Below are positions 1-7,866 of a stretch of 64,000 nucleotides of DNA, piece after piece (position 1 is the first letter of the stretch; every line of letters begins with the position of its first letter). Source of the DNA: Eubacterium brachy ATCC 33089 (GTDB taxonomy: Bacteria; Bacillota; Clostridia; Peptostreptococcales; Anaerovoracaceae); NCBI GenBank assembly GCA_000488855.1, contig KI535284.1, positions 62,001 through 126,000 of the forward strand, written 5' to 3'. The notes below the pieces were generated by a model. That model had not been told where the DNA came from. It made no database searches and saw nothing but the letters and a program-made list of their open reading frames with translations. The position numbers and the translations under genes are program-made.

Positions 1-629
1 CTGATTTTGTGTATGGAACAGGATATAGCTTTACTGAAAAAAGTTGTGGAAAGGTTCAGGATTTTACAAAAGAAAAAATAAATATCTATGCCACAGAAGG
101 TACTGTTAAGGAAAATCCTGATATTGATTCCGTATATAATGATATACAAAATATAGGTAAAATTTTTAGAGTTGAGAAAAAGGCGAATGAAATCGTCAAA
201 GATATGAAGGAGAGAGTTGATAAAATTGAGAAAAAGATTAAAGACAGAAAAACTGTAAAAAGTATGATCTTAGAAGGAGTTACAAGTAATAAAATACAGG
301 TTGACAGCGGAAAAACCTTTGGAAGTAAAATGTTAGAACGAGCAGGCGGGGAAAATATATTTAAAAATTTAAAGGAGCCTTTTCCAACAGTTAGTATAGA
401 ACAAATTATTTCAAAAAATCCTTCCCATATTGTGGTTGTTGATTTACCAGCAACTCCAGCGAAAAATACAATAAAAAATTTGGAAAAAATAAAAGAATTA
501 AAAGGAGTTGATGCTATAAAAAATAAGAGATATATTATAGTTCCTTCATTACAGTTATTTCCATCAGCTCAGAGTATTGAAGGGATAGAAAAAATTGCGA
601 AAGGTTTCTTTGCAGATCTTTTTAAATAG
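1..629 (+). CDS. Metal-chelate/cobalamin ABC transporter substrate-binding protein, 3' part
   Basis: The reading frame is open from the left edge (codons in phase with base 3), so the 5' part, including any signal peptide, lies outside the window. The visible 208 residues look like the C-terminal lobe of a periplasmic-binding-type protein of the FepB/BtuF/FhuD class: a long charged linker helix rich in Lys/Glu (about residues 50-85), then a Rossmann-like lobe with an ITSNKIQVDSG-like segment, a GGENIF segment and an SIEQIISKNPSHIVVVD segment typical of this family. Such lipoproteins deliver ferric siderophores, haem or corrinoids to a FecCD-type permease. The ligand cannot be deduced. The next gene starts 11 bases downstream, so the two are probably co-transcribed. 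Confidence 0.8.
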   Translation, partial: DFVYGTGYSFTEKSCGKVQDFTKEKINIYATEGTVKENPDIDSVYNDIQNIGKIFRVEKKANEIVKDMKERVDKIEKKIKDRKTVKSMILEGVTSNKIQVDSGKTFGSKMLERAGGENIFKNLKEPFPTVSIEQIISKNPSHIVVVDLPATPAKNTIKNLEKIKELKGVDAIKNKRYIIVPSLQLFPSAQSIEGIEKIAKGFFADLFK

Positions 630-640
630 AGGGGGAATGA

Positions 641-1444
641 ATGGATTGGATAGATATAAAAGGATTACAAGATGAGGAGCAACAGATAATTGAAACATAC
701 AATAAGATTAATGAAGAAACAAGATTAAATTTAAGTAATAGCTCAAGCATTGAATTTTTAACCAATACTAAATATGTTGAAAATATGCTAGAAAATAAAT
801 CTTCAATACTAGAACTCGGAGCGGGAACTGGTGTATACAGTATATATTTTGCTAATAAAGGGTTTGATGTTACAGCTGTGGAATTAAGCAAGCGGAATGT
901 TTCAATTTTTAAGTCTAAAATCCCTGATACAATTTCAGTTGATGTAATCACTGGTAATGCTTTGAAAATGGATTATCTTTGTGATAAGTATTTTGATGCA
1001 GTATTATCTTTTGGCCCGCTGTATCATATAAGTTCATTTAAGGATAGAATTAATTGTTTAAAAGAAAGTTTGCGTGTCTTAAAAGATGATGGGTATATAT
1101 TTATAACACTTATAAATAATGATATGGTACCAATGGTCGAAATGCAGTATCAAAGTAATTATTTTACCAGTTCTTGTTTTGATCATGAAACATTTAAAAT
1201 GGAAAACTTTCCATATATTTTCCATACATTGGATGAAGCAAGAAGTTTGATAAACGCAAGTGGAATAAAAATAATTAAAGAGATTGCTTCCGATGGATTA
1301 AGTCGGATTTGTGCGAAAGAAATTGATCAACTAGATAGAAAAAACTTTGAAGAATATAAAAAGTTTCACTTTTATATGTGTGAAAATCCAAGTTTTTTAT
1401 CTGCAACTAGCCATTTTCTATTTGTGGGTGAGAAAAGTAGATAA
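641..1444 (+). CDS. Class I SAM-dependent methyltransferase
   Basis: The 267-residue protein has a class I methyltransferase core: motif I ILELGAGTGVYS at about residues 57-68, an acidic post-motif (AVELS) that would bind the ribose of SAM, and AVLSFGPLYHI in the motif IV position. A family match to Methyltransf_11/25-type domains is expected. The substrate is unknown. The start at 641 has a clear Shine-Dalgarno (agaggggg) about 6 bases upstream. It follows a metal-chelate binding-protein gene by 11 bases, so a role linked to that transporter, such as modifying an imported chelate, is possible but is inference only. Confidence 0.8.
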   Translation: MDWIDIKGLQDEEQQIIETYNKINEETRLNLSNSSSIEFLTNTKYVENMLENKSSILELGAGTGVYSIYFANKGFDVTAVELSKRNVSIFKSKIPDTISVDVITGNALKMDYLCDKYFDAVLSFGPLYHISSFKDRINCLKESLRVLKDDGYIFITLINNDMVPMVEMQYQSNYFTSSCFDHETFKMENFPYIFHTLDEARSLINASGIKIIKEIASDGLSRICAKEIDQLDRKNFEEYKKFHFYMCENPSFLSATSHFLFVGEKSR

Positions 1445-1745
1445 ATTTTTGCATGGGTATATGCAACAAATTGACACTTTTGTGTGTTCATAAGGATTTC
1501 GCAATAGCAGTATTGGTCTACAACTTAAAATAGTAAATGATAAAACATAAGTTTATAAATTGATGGATTGAGGGCATTTTATGTAAAATTACATAAATCT
1601 TCAGAAATTGTATAAATTTTTTCCGCATAGGCAGTATAAATAATATGAAAGGTTATATGGCTACCATCTGTAATTTCAGATGGTAGCCATATTTTTATAT
1701 TGCATTAGCAGCAGTTAATTGAACGAATGTGAGATGAATAATAAA
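1445..1745. other. Intergenic region with one strong hairpin
   Basis: About 300 bases without a credible gene between the methyltransferase and the IS200/IS605-type element. It is AT-rich and carries one strong hairpin (separate entry). No tRNA-like or open coding structure is visible. Confidence 0.6.
1655..1700 (+). terminator. Strong rho-independent terminator
   Basis: A perfect 16-bp inverted repeat (1655-1670 pairing with 1677-1692, arm ATATGGCTACCATCTG) encloses a 6-base loop and is followed by a T-rich tail. It lies about 210 bases after the methyltransferase stop, unusually far for an operon terminator. Confidence 0.85.
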
Positions 1746-2428
1746 CCACCGGCTATACCGGTGTAATTAGAATAGCTTTGGTTTAAAAAATCTCCTGTGT
1801 TAAAATAAATGAGGTCACCAACCGCATATCAAAACAAGGAGATAATCTAATATGGATAAGAATAGTTTATCACATACATCGTGTAATTGTAAGTATCACA
1901 TAGTGTTTGCACCAAAGTACAAAATAAAAGTAATTTACGGAAAGATAAGAGTAGACATAGGGAAAATATTAAAGCTTCTTTGTGAAAGAAAAGGAATACA
2001 TATGGTCGAAGCAGAATGTTGTCCTAATCATATACATATGTTTGTAGAGATCACATCCAAATACAGTGTGTCCCAAATTGTTGATTATCTCAGAGGAAAA
2101 AGCTCATTGATGATTTTCGACAAACATGCAAATCTGAAATATAAATATGGAAGTAGACATTTTGGTGCCGATATTATTTTGTTGATACAGTAGGGAAGAA
2201 TAAGAAAAGAATATAGGAATACATACGTACATAACTTCAGAAAGATATAGTAGAGGACCAGATAAGCCTCAAAGAGTATATAGATCCGTTCACAGAAAAG
2301 AAAAATAAATAGCATTTTAGGCTTGTAGAAAAAGATGTGCGATTGGTGAACAATTCAGTACATCTTGAGATGTTGCTAGCAAAAGACCCCTTATAGAGGC
2401 CGCACAAACTACCAGCTAAGCGGTAGTT
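1746..2428 (+). mobile_element. Decayed IS200/IS605-family element
   Basis: The element is defined by its Y1 transposase remnant flanked by subterminal hairpins, as expected for this family, which has no terminal inverted repeats. The left hairpin pairs CACCGG (1747-1752) with CCGGTG (1758-1763); the right one pairs AACTACC (2407-2413) with GGTAGTT (2422-2428). Exact ends and target site cannot be fixed without an intact copy. No accessory TnpB gene is present, so it resembles IS200 rather than IS605. Confidence 0.75.
1852..2312 (+). pseudogene. tnpA: IS200/IS605 TnpA transposase (Y1 HUH type), frameshifted
   Basis: The first 113 codons encode a typical IS200 TnpA N-terminal part, including the HUH metal-binding motif (PNHIHMFVEI). 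Near 2160 the expected HFWCR motif is broken by what looks like a one-base loss, and the frame stops at 2193. The next frame continues the family sequence (VDTVGKNKK, then SLKEYIDPFTEKKNK) to a stop at 2310-2312, but contains two further in-frame stops (a TAG after NKKRI and a TAA after EYIRT). The catalytic tyrosine expected in the EYI segment is therefore separated from the HUH motif, and the protein should be inactive. A good ribosome binding site (aaggag) precedes the start. Confidence 0.88.
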
Positions 2429-2470
2429 ATGATTATTTCTTTAAAATAAGTGTAAAAAAGATATAAAAAG

Positions 2471-2500
2471 TTATATTTATTAGCTATCGTATGATATAAT
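2471..2500 (+). promoter_or_regulatory. Probable promoter of the DUF4241 gene
   Basis: A perfect TATAAT at 2495-2500 with a weak TTATAT at 2471-2476 (18-base spacing), 56 bases before the chosen start at 2556. Confidence 0.5.
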
Positions 2501-2555
2501 AGATGAAATTTAATTGATGAGAAGTTAAATGTCATTGGAGAATTGTGGAGAAATT

Positions 2556-3278
2556 ATGGAAAGATTACAACCATCAAAAAAGTGGATAGAGAAGTATGAA
2601 AAGGTTAAAATGTTGCTCAAGTCGCCTATAAACTACGCAGAATGTTTTGAAAAGACAGAAATACAAGGTGTCAAAGTTTTTGTTTTAGATATGGGAGAAG
2701 TGAGTTTTCCAAGTGGAGAAATTTTGGTGAGGGACCCCCTGGTATGGCTGGGTAGAAGTGAAAAACCGTATTTACAAACAGTACCTATAGGAACTTACAG
2801 AATAGAAACTCTCGTAGCGGAGATGGATGAAAACCATTATCGGTATGCCATGAGCAGAATAAAATTTACCGAGGAAAAGCCGGTAATTTACTACGAAGCG
2901 TTAAAAGGTGACGAAAATCTGGATTCTGTCGAAGAAGACAGCATTTTTGGTTTTGCTGTCGACGCAGGGCTCGCAACTGTTGTCGATATTAAAACCAGAG
3001 ATGCTTACTGTGATTTTGTGGACCATTGGTATGAAGAGAATACGGATTCAAATATATACGATGATTTTTTCGCAGATGCATTTAGGAGAAATGCTGTAGA
3101 AAATCCACTGTACCAAAGAGAAGATGGAGACTGGATCAACTTTAGAATTCCCAATACGAAATTATCTGTTCCGATGATACAGTCAGGTTTCGGAGATGGA
3201 CTTTATCCTGTATATTTCGGGTATGACGAAAATGGTGAACTTTGCGATATTGTTATTGAGTATATTTTTGTGGGATGA
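2556..3278 (+). CDS. DUF4241 domain-containing protein
   Basis: The 240-residue protein shows features I associate with the DUF4241 family: an early FPSGEILVRDPLVW segment, a central GFAVDAGLATVVD segment and a C-terminal GFGDGLYPVYFGYDENG segment. No biochemical function is established for the family to my knowledge. There is no signal peptide or membrane segment, so it is probably cytoplasmic. I prefer the ATG at 2556 because GGAG lies 5 bases upstream; an in-frame ATG at 2529 lacks a good site. The gene is monocistronic, with its own TATAAT box and a weak terminator, and sits next to a decayed insertion element, so it may be an acquired cargo gene. Confidence 0.7.
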   Translation: MERLQPSKKWIEKYEKVKMLLKSPINYAECFEKTEIQGVKVFVLDMGEVSFPSGEILVRDPLVWLGRSEKPYLQTVPIGTYRIETLVAEMDENHYRYAMSRIKFTEEKPVIYYEALKGDENLDSVEEDSIFGFAVDAGLATVVDIKTRDAYCDFVDHWYEENTDSNIYDDFFADAFRRNAVENPLYQREDGDWINFRIPNTKLSVPMIQSGFGDGLYPVYFGYDENGELCDIVIEYIFVG

Positions 3279-3343
3279 GTTTATCTCAATGTAGACCGAG
3301 ATTGTAGCAGAATATGAATTCAACATGGATATTCGCAATATAG

Positions 3344-3369
3344 AGACGATAGAGATGTCGTCTATTTTT
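3344..3369 (+). terminator. Weak terminator after the DUF4241 gene
   Basis: AGACGA (3344-3349) pairs with TCGTCT (3358-3363), followed by a run of five Ts. The short stem makes this only a moderate candidate. Confidence 0.4.
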
Positions 3370-3441
3370 GTGTAAAAAATCAGTATATGGCGGCAGGCTC
3401 GATTTAATTGACCATGAGAAATAGTAACAAAAGATAAAACC

Positions 3442-3470
3442 TTACAAAATACAGGGATTTATTGTATAAT
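3442..3470 (+). promoter_or_regulatory. Promoter of the FAD oxidoreductase-gpmI-addA block
   Basis: TTACAA (3442-3447), a 17-base spacer and a perfect TATAAT (3465-3470), about 88 bases before the start at 3558. Confidence 0.65.
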
Positions 3471-3557
3471 ATTACAGTAGGAAAAGAGATAAATTTATAC
3501 TGCAAATAGGAGTATATAATGCTGAAAGTGTATAAGATATTCATGAGGGGAAATTGA

Positions 3558-4754
3558 ATGTATGATGTTTGCATAGTAGGCGGTGGTGCCTCGGGAATGG
3601 CTACAGCGATAACCATTGGAATGAAAGCTCAAAATTTAAAAATCGTAGTATTGGAAAAGAAAAGTTGCATATGTAGCAAGGTGAAAGCGGCAGGAAACGG
3701 TAGGTGCAATATATCCAATGTGAAGACTACTACATTTGGAGACAGTGTAAAGTTTTTTAGAAAAATTGGTGTTGAAATAAAATCTAATAAAATAGGTTGG
3801 GCTTTTCCTTTATCCGAGAGAGGCGAAGATGTAGCATATGCCTTTGAGAGAGCCGCTGATGTATACGGCATAATAATAAAAAAGAATTTTACAGTTACTG
3901 AAATTTCAAAAGTGGATGGATATTTTCAGATTATGGGTGAGACGGACAATTCTTTCGGAAAAGTCGAAAAAATAACTGCAAAAAAGGTTGTTATTTCTTC
4001 CGGAGGGAAATCATATCCGGAATTTGGAACTACAGGTGACAGCTATAGATTTGTAAGGAAACTGGGACATACTGTAAATAAAATACGGCCCAGTTTAGCT
4101 CCTATAGAATGTAAAAGTGACTTCACAGACTGCAGTGGAACAAGGGTTAAAGGCGAAGTGAGCTTACTGCTAAGAGGGTGCGTGCAAAGCGTAGAAAAAG
4201 GAGAAATTCAATTTACAGATTATGGTTTAACGGGAATCTGCGTATTCAATTTGAGCAGAGAAATAGTCATAGATGAAATGACCAGGTTTCAAGATTATAC
4301 TGTGAAACTGAACTTATTAAGTAGATATAAACCACAGGAAATATTTTTAGTTTTAGATATTAGAAGGGGAATAAAAGATTTAGATACTAAAGATTTGATG
4401 ATGTCAATTGTGAATAGAAACATTGCGGAAAAACTTTTGAGTCCGTGGATTAAGTCTACTGAGAAGGCCTGTCAGTTGACAGATGATCAGTTGAAGCAAA
4501 TAGTTTACGCTTTTATGAATGTGGACTTTATCGTTTCGAAAGTTCAAGGATGGAGAAAGGCACAGGTAACATCGGGAGGGGTTACCTTTAGCGAATTCAA
4601 TTATGAGAGCATGGAGTCGTTAAAATGCAAAGGACTTTATTTGACGGGAGAAGTAATAGATCTGGATGGTCCATGTGGGGGATATAACCTTGAAAACGCT
4701 TGGAACACAGGTAGAAAGGCAGGTAGTGCCATATGTATAGAATTGAGCAGATAA
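3558..4754 (+). CDS. FAD-dependent oxidoreductase, HI0933/BaiN-like family
   Basis: The 398-residue protein starts with a dinucleotide-binding motif (VGGGASGMATAI, residues 7-18), followed by the family signature AAGNGRCNISN at about residues 46-56. It ends with the C-terminal FAD motif LYLTGEVIDLDGPCGGYNLENAWNTG. This is the HI0933-like flavoprotein family, sometimes annotated as aminoacetone oxidase or BaiN. True substrates are unclear, so I give no specific reaction. Start 3558 follows a gaggggaaa ribosome site. The end overlaps the next flavoprotein gene by 22 bases, which suggests translational coupling. Confidence 0.88.
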   Translation: MYDVCIVGGGASGMATAITIGMKAQNLKIVVLEKKSCICSKVKAAGNGRCNISNVKTTTFGDSVKFFRKIGVEIKSNKIGWAFPLSERGEDVAYAFERAADVYGIIIKKNFTVTEISKVDGYFQIMGETDNSFGKVEKITAKKVVISSGGKSYPEFGTTGDSYRFVRKLGHTVNKIRPSLAPIECKSDFTDCSGTRVKGEVSLLLRGCVQSVEKGEIQFTDYGLTGICVFNLSREIVIDEMTRFQDYTVKLNLLSRYKPQEIFLVLDIRRGIKDLDTKDLMMSIVNRNIAEKLLSPWIKSTEKACQLTDDQLKQIVYAFMNVDFIVSKVQGWRKAQVTSGGVTFSEFNYESMESLKCKGLYLTGEVIDLDGPCGGYNLENAWNTGRKAGSAICIELSR

Positions 4755-6289
4755 CGTTAACCCCATTTGAAAGCAAGGAGAAGTTATCTGAAAAAATATG
4801 CAGAAAACTAAAAATGGATGATTCTAAGAAAGTACTCATAACGAATCTTAAAATAGTAAAAGAGTCAATAGATGCCAGACGTAAAAATGATATAAAACTG
4901 GTGTATACTTTAGATTTTGACTTCCCTGAAAAATTGCATTTACAACAAGCGAAGTCGGTAGAGTACAAATGGGTAAATAAAAACAGAAAATCCCTTGACA
5001 GACCTGTTATTGTTGGATTTGGACCTGCGGGAATATTTGCTGCCCTTATCCTGGCACAATCGGGATATAATCCCATAGTTTTAGAGCGTGGAAAGAAAGT
5101 GGATGAAAGAAGCAAAGACGTTGAAAATTTCTGGAGAGAAGGAACTTTGAATCCCGAATCAAATGTACAGTTTGGAGAAGGCGGTGCGGGAACCTTTTCA
5201 GATGGAAAACTCACTACAGGAATAAAAGACTTTCGCACGAGGAAAGTTTTAAGTGAACTGCACAAGCACGGTGCCAAGGAAGAAATTTTATATAAGCAAA
5301 AACCACATATAGGAACGGATAAGTTAAGAGAAATAATAGAAAACATCAGAGAGGAGATAATCAAATTAGGTGGAGAAGTGAGGTTTTCCACCAGAGCGGA
5401 GAATATAATTTTAGATGCTGAAAAAGAGAGAATAATGGGAATAGAAGCGGTTAAAACCGATGACGAGAGTACTTTAAACGATGGAAATTCAGCAAAAGAA
5501 AATTCATATGTGATATACACGGATACAGCAGTATTTGCCACGGGACACAGTGCAAGAGATACGTATCGCATGCTTAATAGAGAGGGAGTGATAATGGAAC
5601 AAAAGCCTATGTCAATGGGAATTAGAGTAGAGCATCCTCAAAGATTCATAAATGAAGCTCAGTACGGAAATGAAAAGATAGCTGAAATATTGGGTCCGGC
5701 AGAATATAAATTAAATTGCAGGACTCAAAATGGCAGGGGGGTATATACGTTTTGTATGTGTCCTGGAGGAGAGGTTATAATGTCCGCTTCCCAGCCGGGC
5801 TGTTTGGTCAGCAACGGAATGAGTTATAGTGCAAGAAGCGGAGAATATGCCAATAGCGGGCTTTTAGTAGATGTCAGAACTGAGGATTATCCGAGCAAAG
5901 ATGTGCTGGCAGGAATTGATTTTCAGGAAAAATATGAAAAAATGGCATATGAAAAAAGCGGTGGATACAGGCTTTTGGAAACAACTTGGAATGGTTTTAA
6001 AAATTCTGATTTATGGGAAGTTCTACCTGAATTTATCAGGGAAAGCATACTTGAAGCAATGCCTATTTTGGGAAGAAAGCTCAAGGGTTTCGACAATTCG
6101 AAAACTGTATTTAAAGGCATAGAAACGAGAAGTTCTTCTCCGGTTAGAATCGTTAGAAATAGACAACTTGAGAGCAATATTTCAGGATTGTACACTGCAG
6201 GAGAGGGTGCAGGATATGCGGGAGGCATAATGTCTGCCGGTGTGGACGGTATAAAAGTGGCTGAGAAGATTATTGAAAGTGAAGATTAA
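4733..6289 (+). CDS. FAD-dependent dehydrogenase, COG2509-type
   Basis: A 518-residue protein with an N-terminal domain of about 85 residues that is characteristic of this family, then an FAD-binding fold (GFGPAGIFAALILAQSG, about residues 95-111) and a FGEGGAGTFSDGKLTTG segment around 145-160. The C-terminus carries GLYTAGEGAGYAGGIMSAGVDG, the usual second FAD contact. These proteins are widespread in Firmicutes as uncharacterized flavoproteins; the substrate is unknown. It overlaps the upstream flavoprotein by 22 bases and precedes gpmI by about 30 bases, so it belongs to the same transcription unit. Confidence 0.88.
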   Translation: MYRIEQITLTPFESKEKLSEKICRKLKMDDSKKVLITNLKIVKESIDARRKNDIKLVYTLDFDFPEKLHLQQAKSVEYKWVNKNRKSLDRPVIVGFGPAGIFAALILAQSGYNPIVLERGKKVDERSKDVENFWREGTLNPESNVQFGEGGAGTFSDGKLTTGIKDFRTRKVLSELHKHGAKEEILYKQKPHIGTDKLREIIENIREEIIKLGGEVRFSTRAENIILDAEKERIMGIEAVKTDDESTLNDGNSAKENSYVIYTDTAVFATGHSARDTYRMLNREGVIMEQKPMSMGIRVEHPQRFINEAQYGNEKIAEILGPAEYKLNCRTQNGRGVYTFCMCPGGEVIMSASQPGCLVSNGMSYSARSGEYANSGLLVDVRTEDYPSKDVLAGIDFQEKYEKMAYEKSGGYRLLETTWNGFKNSDLWEVLPEFIRESILEAMPILGRKLKGFDNSKTVFKGIETRSSSPVRIVRNRQLESNISGLYTAGEGAGYAGGIMSAGVDGIKVAEKIIESED

Positions 6290-6321
6290 ATAAATTGGCT
6301 ATAGATATGCGGGGAGAGAAA

Positions 6322-7848
6322 ATGAGTTATTTGAGAAAAAAACCGGTAATTTTAATGATTTTGGATGGATTCGGATTGGGAGAACACAATGAAACAAATG
6401 CCATATACAGGGCAAAGACGCCTTTCTTTGATTCAATTTTTGAAACGTGTCCCATGTCAACCTTAGGAGCAAGTGGTGAAGATGTAGGTTTGCCCGAAGG
6501 GCAAATGGGAAATTCGGAAGTAGGACATCTGAACATAGGCTCGGGCAGGATTGTCTATCAGGAACTCAGTAAAATTACGATGGAAATAGAAACCGGCAAT
6601 TTTTTCAAGAGAGAAGCGTTTATTGATGCTATGGACAAGGCGATACAGAATGATAAGAACCTTCATTTGATAGGATTGTTATCAGATGGAGGTGTGCATA
6701 GTCATATAAATCATTTAAAGGCATTGTTAAAGATGGCAAAGGAAAGAGGTTGTGAAAAGGTCTATGTTCACGGTATTTTAGACGGAAGAGACGTTCCACC
6801 AAGATGTGCCGAAAAATACGTTTTACAGATTGAAAGCTATATGAAAGAATTGAACGTAGGTAAATTTGCTACCATTTCAGGAAGATTTTATACGATGGAC
6901 AGGGACAACAGATGGGAGAGAGTTGAGAAATCATATGATGCCATGGTGTGCGCAAAAGGAATAGAGGCGAAAACGGCAGAAGATGCAATAAAGCTTGCAT
7001 ATCAAAAGGGTGAAGATGATGAGTTTGTCGTACCGACAATTATAGAAAAATCGGGAACTATAAACAGTGGTGATTCCGTAATTATGTACAATTTTAGACC
7101 TGACAGAGCGAGAGAAATCACAAGGAGCATAGTTGACGATAATTTCACCGGATTTAATAGAGATAAGCTGATAGATATAACATATGTGTGCATGACTCAG
7201 TATGACAAGACAATAGAAAACGTAGAGGTTGCGTATCCACCTGAAAATATACAGAATACATTGGGAGAAATATTGAGTGAAAATAAAATAAGACAGCTGA
7301 GAATTGCCGAAACTGAAAAATATGCTCATGTGACGTTTTTCTTTAACGGTGGAATTGAAAAACCGTATGAATTTGAAGAGAGAATTTTGATACCTTCTCC
7401 AAAAGTTGCAACTTATGATTTAAAACCTGAAATGAAAGCTATGGAAATAGCTGATAGAATCAATGAAGTCATGGATGAATTTGATGTTGTAATCGTAAAT
7501 TTTGCTAATGCTGATATGGTAGGACATACGGGCAAAATGGACGCAGCTATCAAAGCAATAGAAACATTGGATGTGGCTGTAGAAAAAATTGTCACGAAAT
7601 TAAAGGAAGCGGATGGAGAGATGCTTATAACAGCTGACCATGGTAATGCGGATGTAATGATGGATAAGGAAGGAAATGTAGTAACGGCACATTCGCTGAA
7701 CAGAGTACCGTTGCTGTATGTAGGTGATAGGGATATAAAGTTGAAAAAGCAAGGAGTTTTAGCAGATATTGCACCGTCTGTGTTGGATCTGTTAGGAATA
7801 AAAAAACCTGCAGATATGACGGGAGAATCTTTAATAGTTAAAAAATGA
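6322..7848 (+). CDS. gpmI: 2,3-bisphosphoglycerate-independent phosphoglycerate mutase
   Basis: Interconverts 3- and 2-phosphoglycerate in glycolysis, using two metal ions and a phosphoserine intermediate. The alkaline-phosphatase-type fold is shown by the N-terminal metal-binding MILDGFGLG, the nucleophile motif GNSEVGHLNIGSGR (Ser about 65) and C-terminal metal motifs ADHGNAD and TAHS. The start at 6322 is chosen because GGGGAGAG lies a few bases upstream; this gives 508 residues, the usual length. An in-frame TTG at 6295 is unlikely. The gene lies between two flavoprotein genes and addA rather than in the usual gap-pgk-tpi-gpmI cluster, so it is detached from the rest of lower glycolysis. 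Confidence 0.97.
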   Translation: MSYLRKKPVILMILDGFGLGEHNETNAIYRAKTPFFDSIFETCPMSTLGASGEDVGLPEGQMGNSEVGHLNIGSGRIVYQELSKITMEIETGNFFKREAFIDAMDKAIQNDKNLHLIGLLSDGGVHSHINHLKALLKMAKERGCEKVYVHGILDGRDVPPRCAEKYVLQIESYMKELNVGKFATISGRFYTMDRDNRWERVEKSYDAMVCAKGIEAKTAEDAIKLAYQKGEDDEFVVPTIIEKSGTINSGDSVIMYNFRPDRAREITRSIVDDNFTGFNRDKLIDITYVCMTQYDKTIENVEVAYPPENIQNTLGEILSENKIRQLRIAETEKYAHVTFFFNGGIEKPYEFEERILIPSPKVATYDLKPEMKAMEIADRINEVMDEFDVVIVNFANADMVGHTGKMDAAIKAIETLDVAVEKIVTKLKEADGEMLITADHGNADVMMDKEGNVVTAHSLNRVPLLYVGDRDIKLKKQGVLADIAPSVLDLLGIKKPADMTGESLIVKK

Positions 7849-7866
7849 TCATGAGGAAGTAAAATT

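Noticed and set aside
4597-5571. 324-codon open frame on the minus strand
   Set aside because: It is antisense to two clearly real flavoprotein genes, is rich in Ser/Leu/Phe as expected from such antisense frames, and has no recognisable motif.
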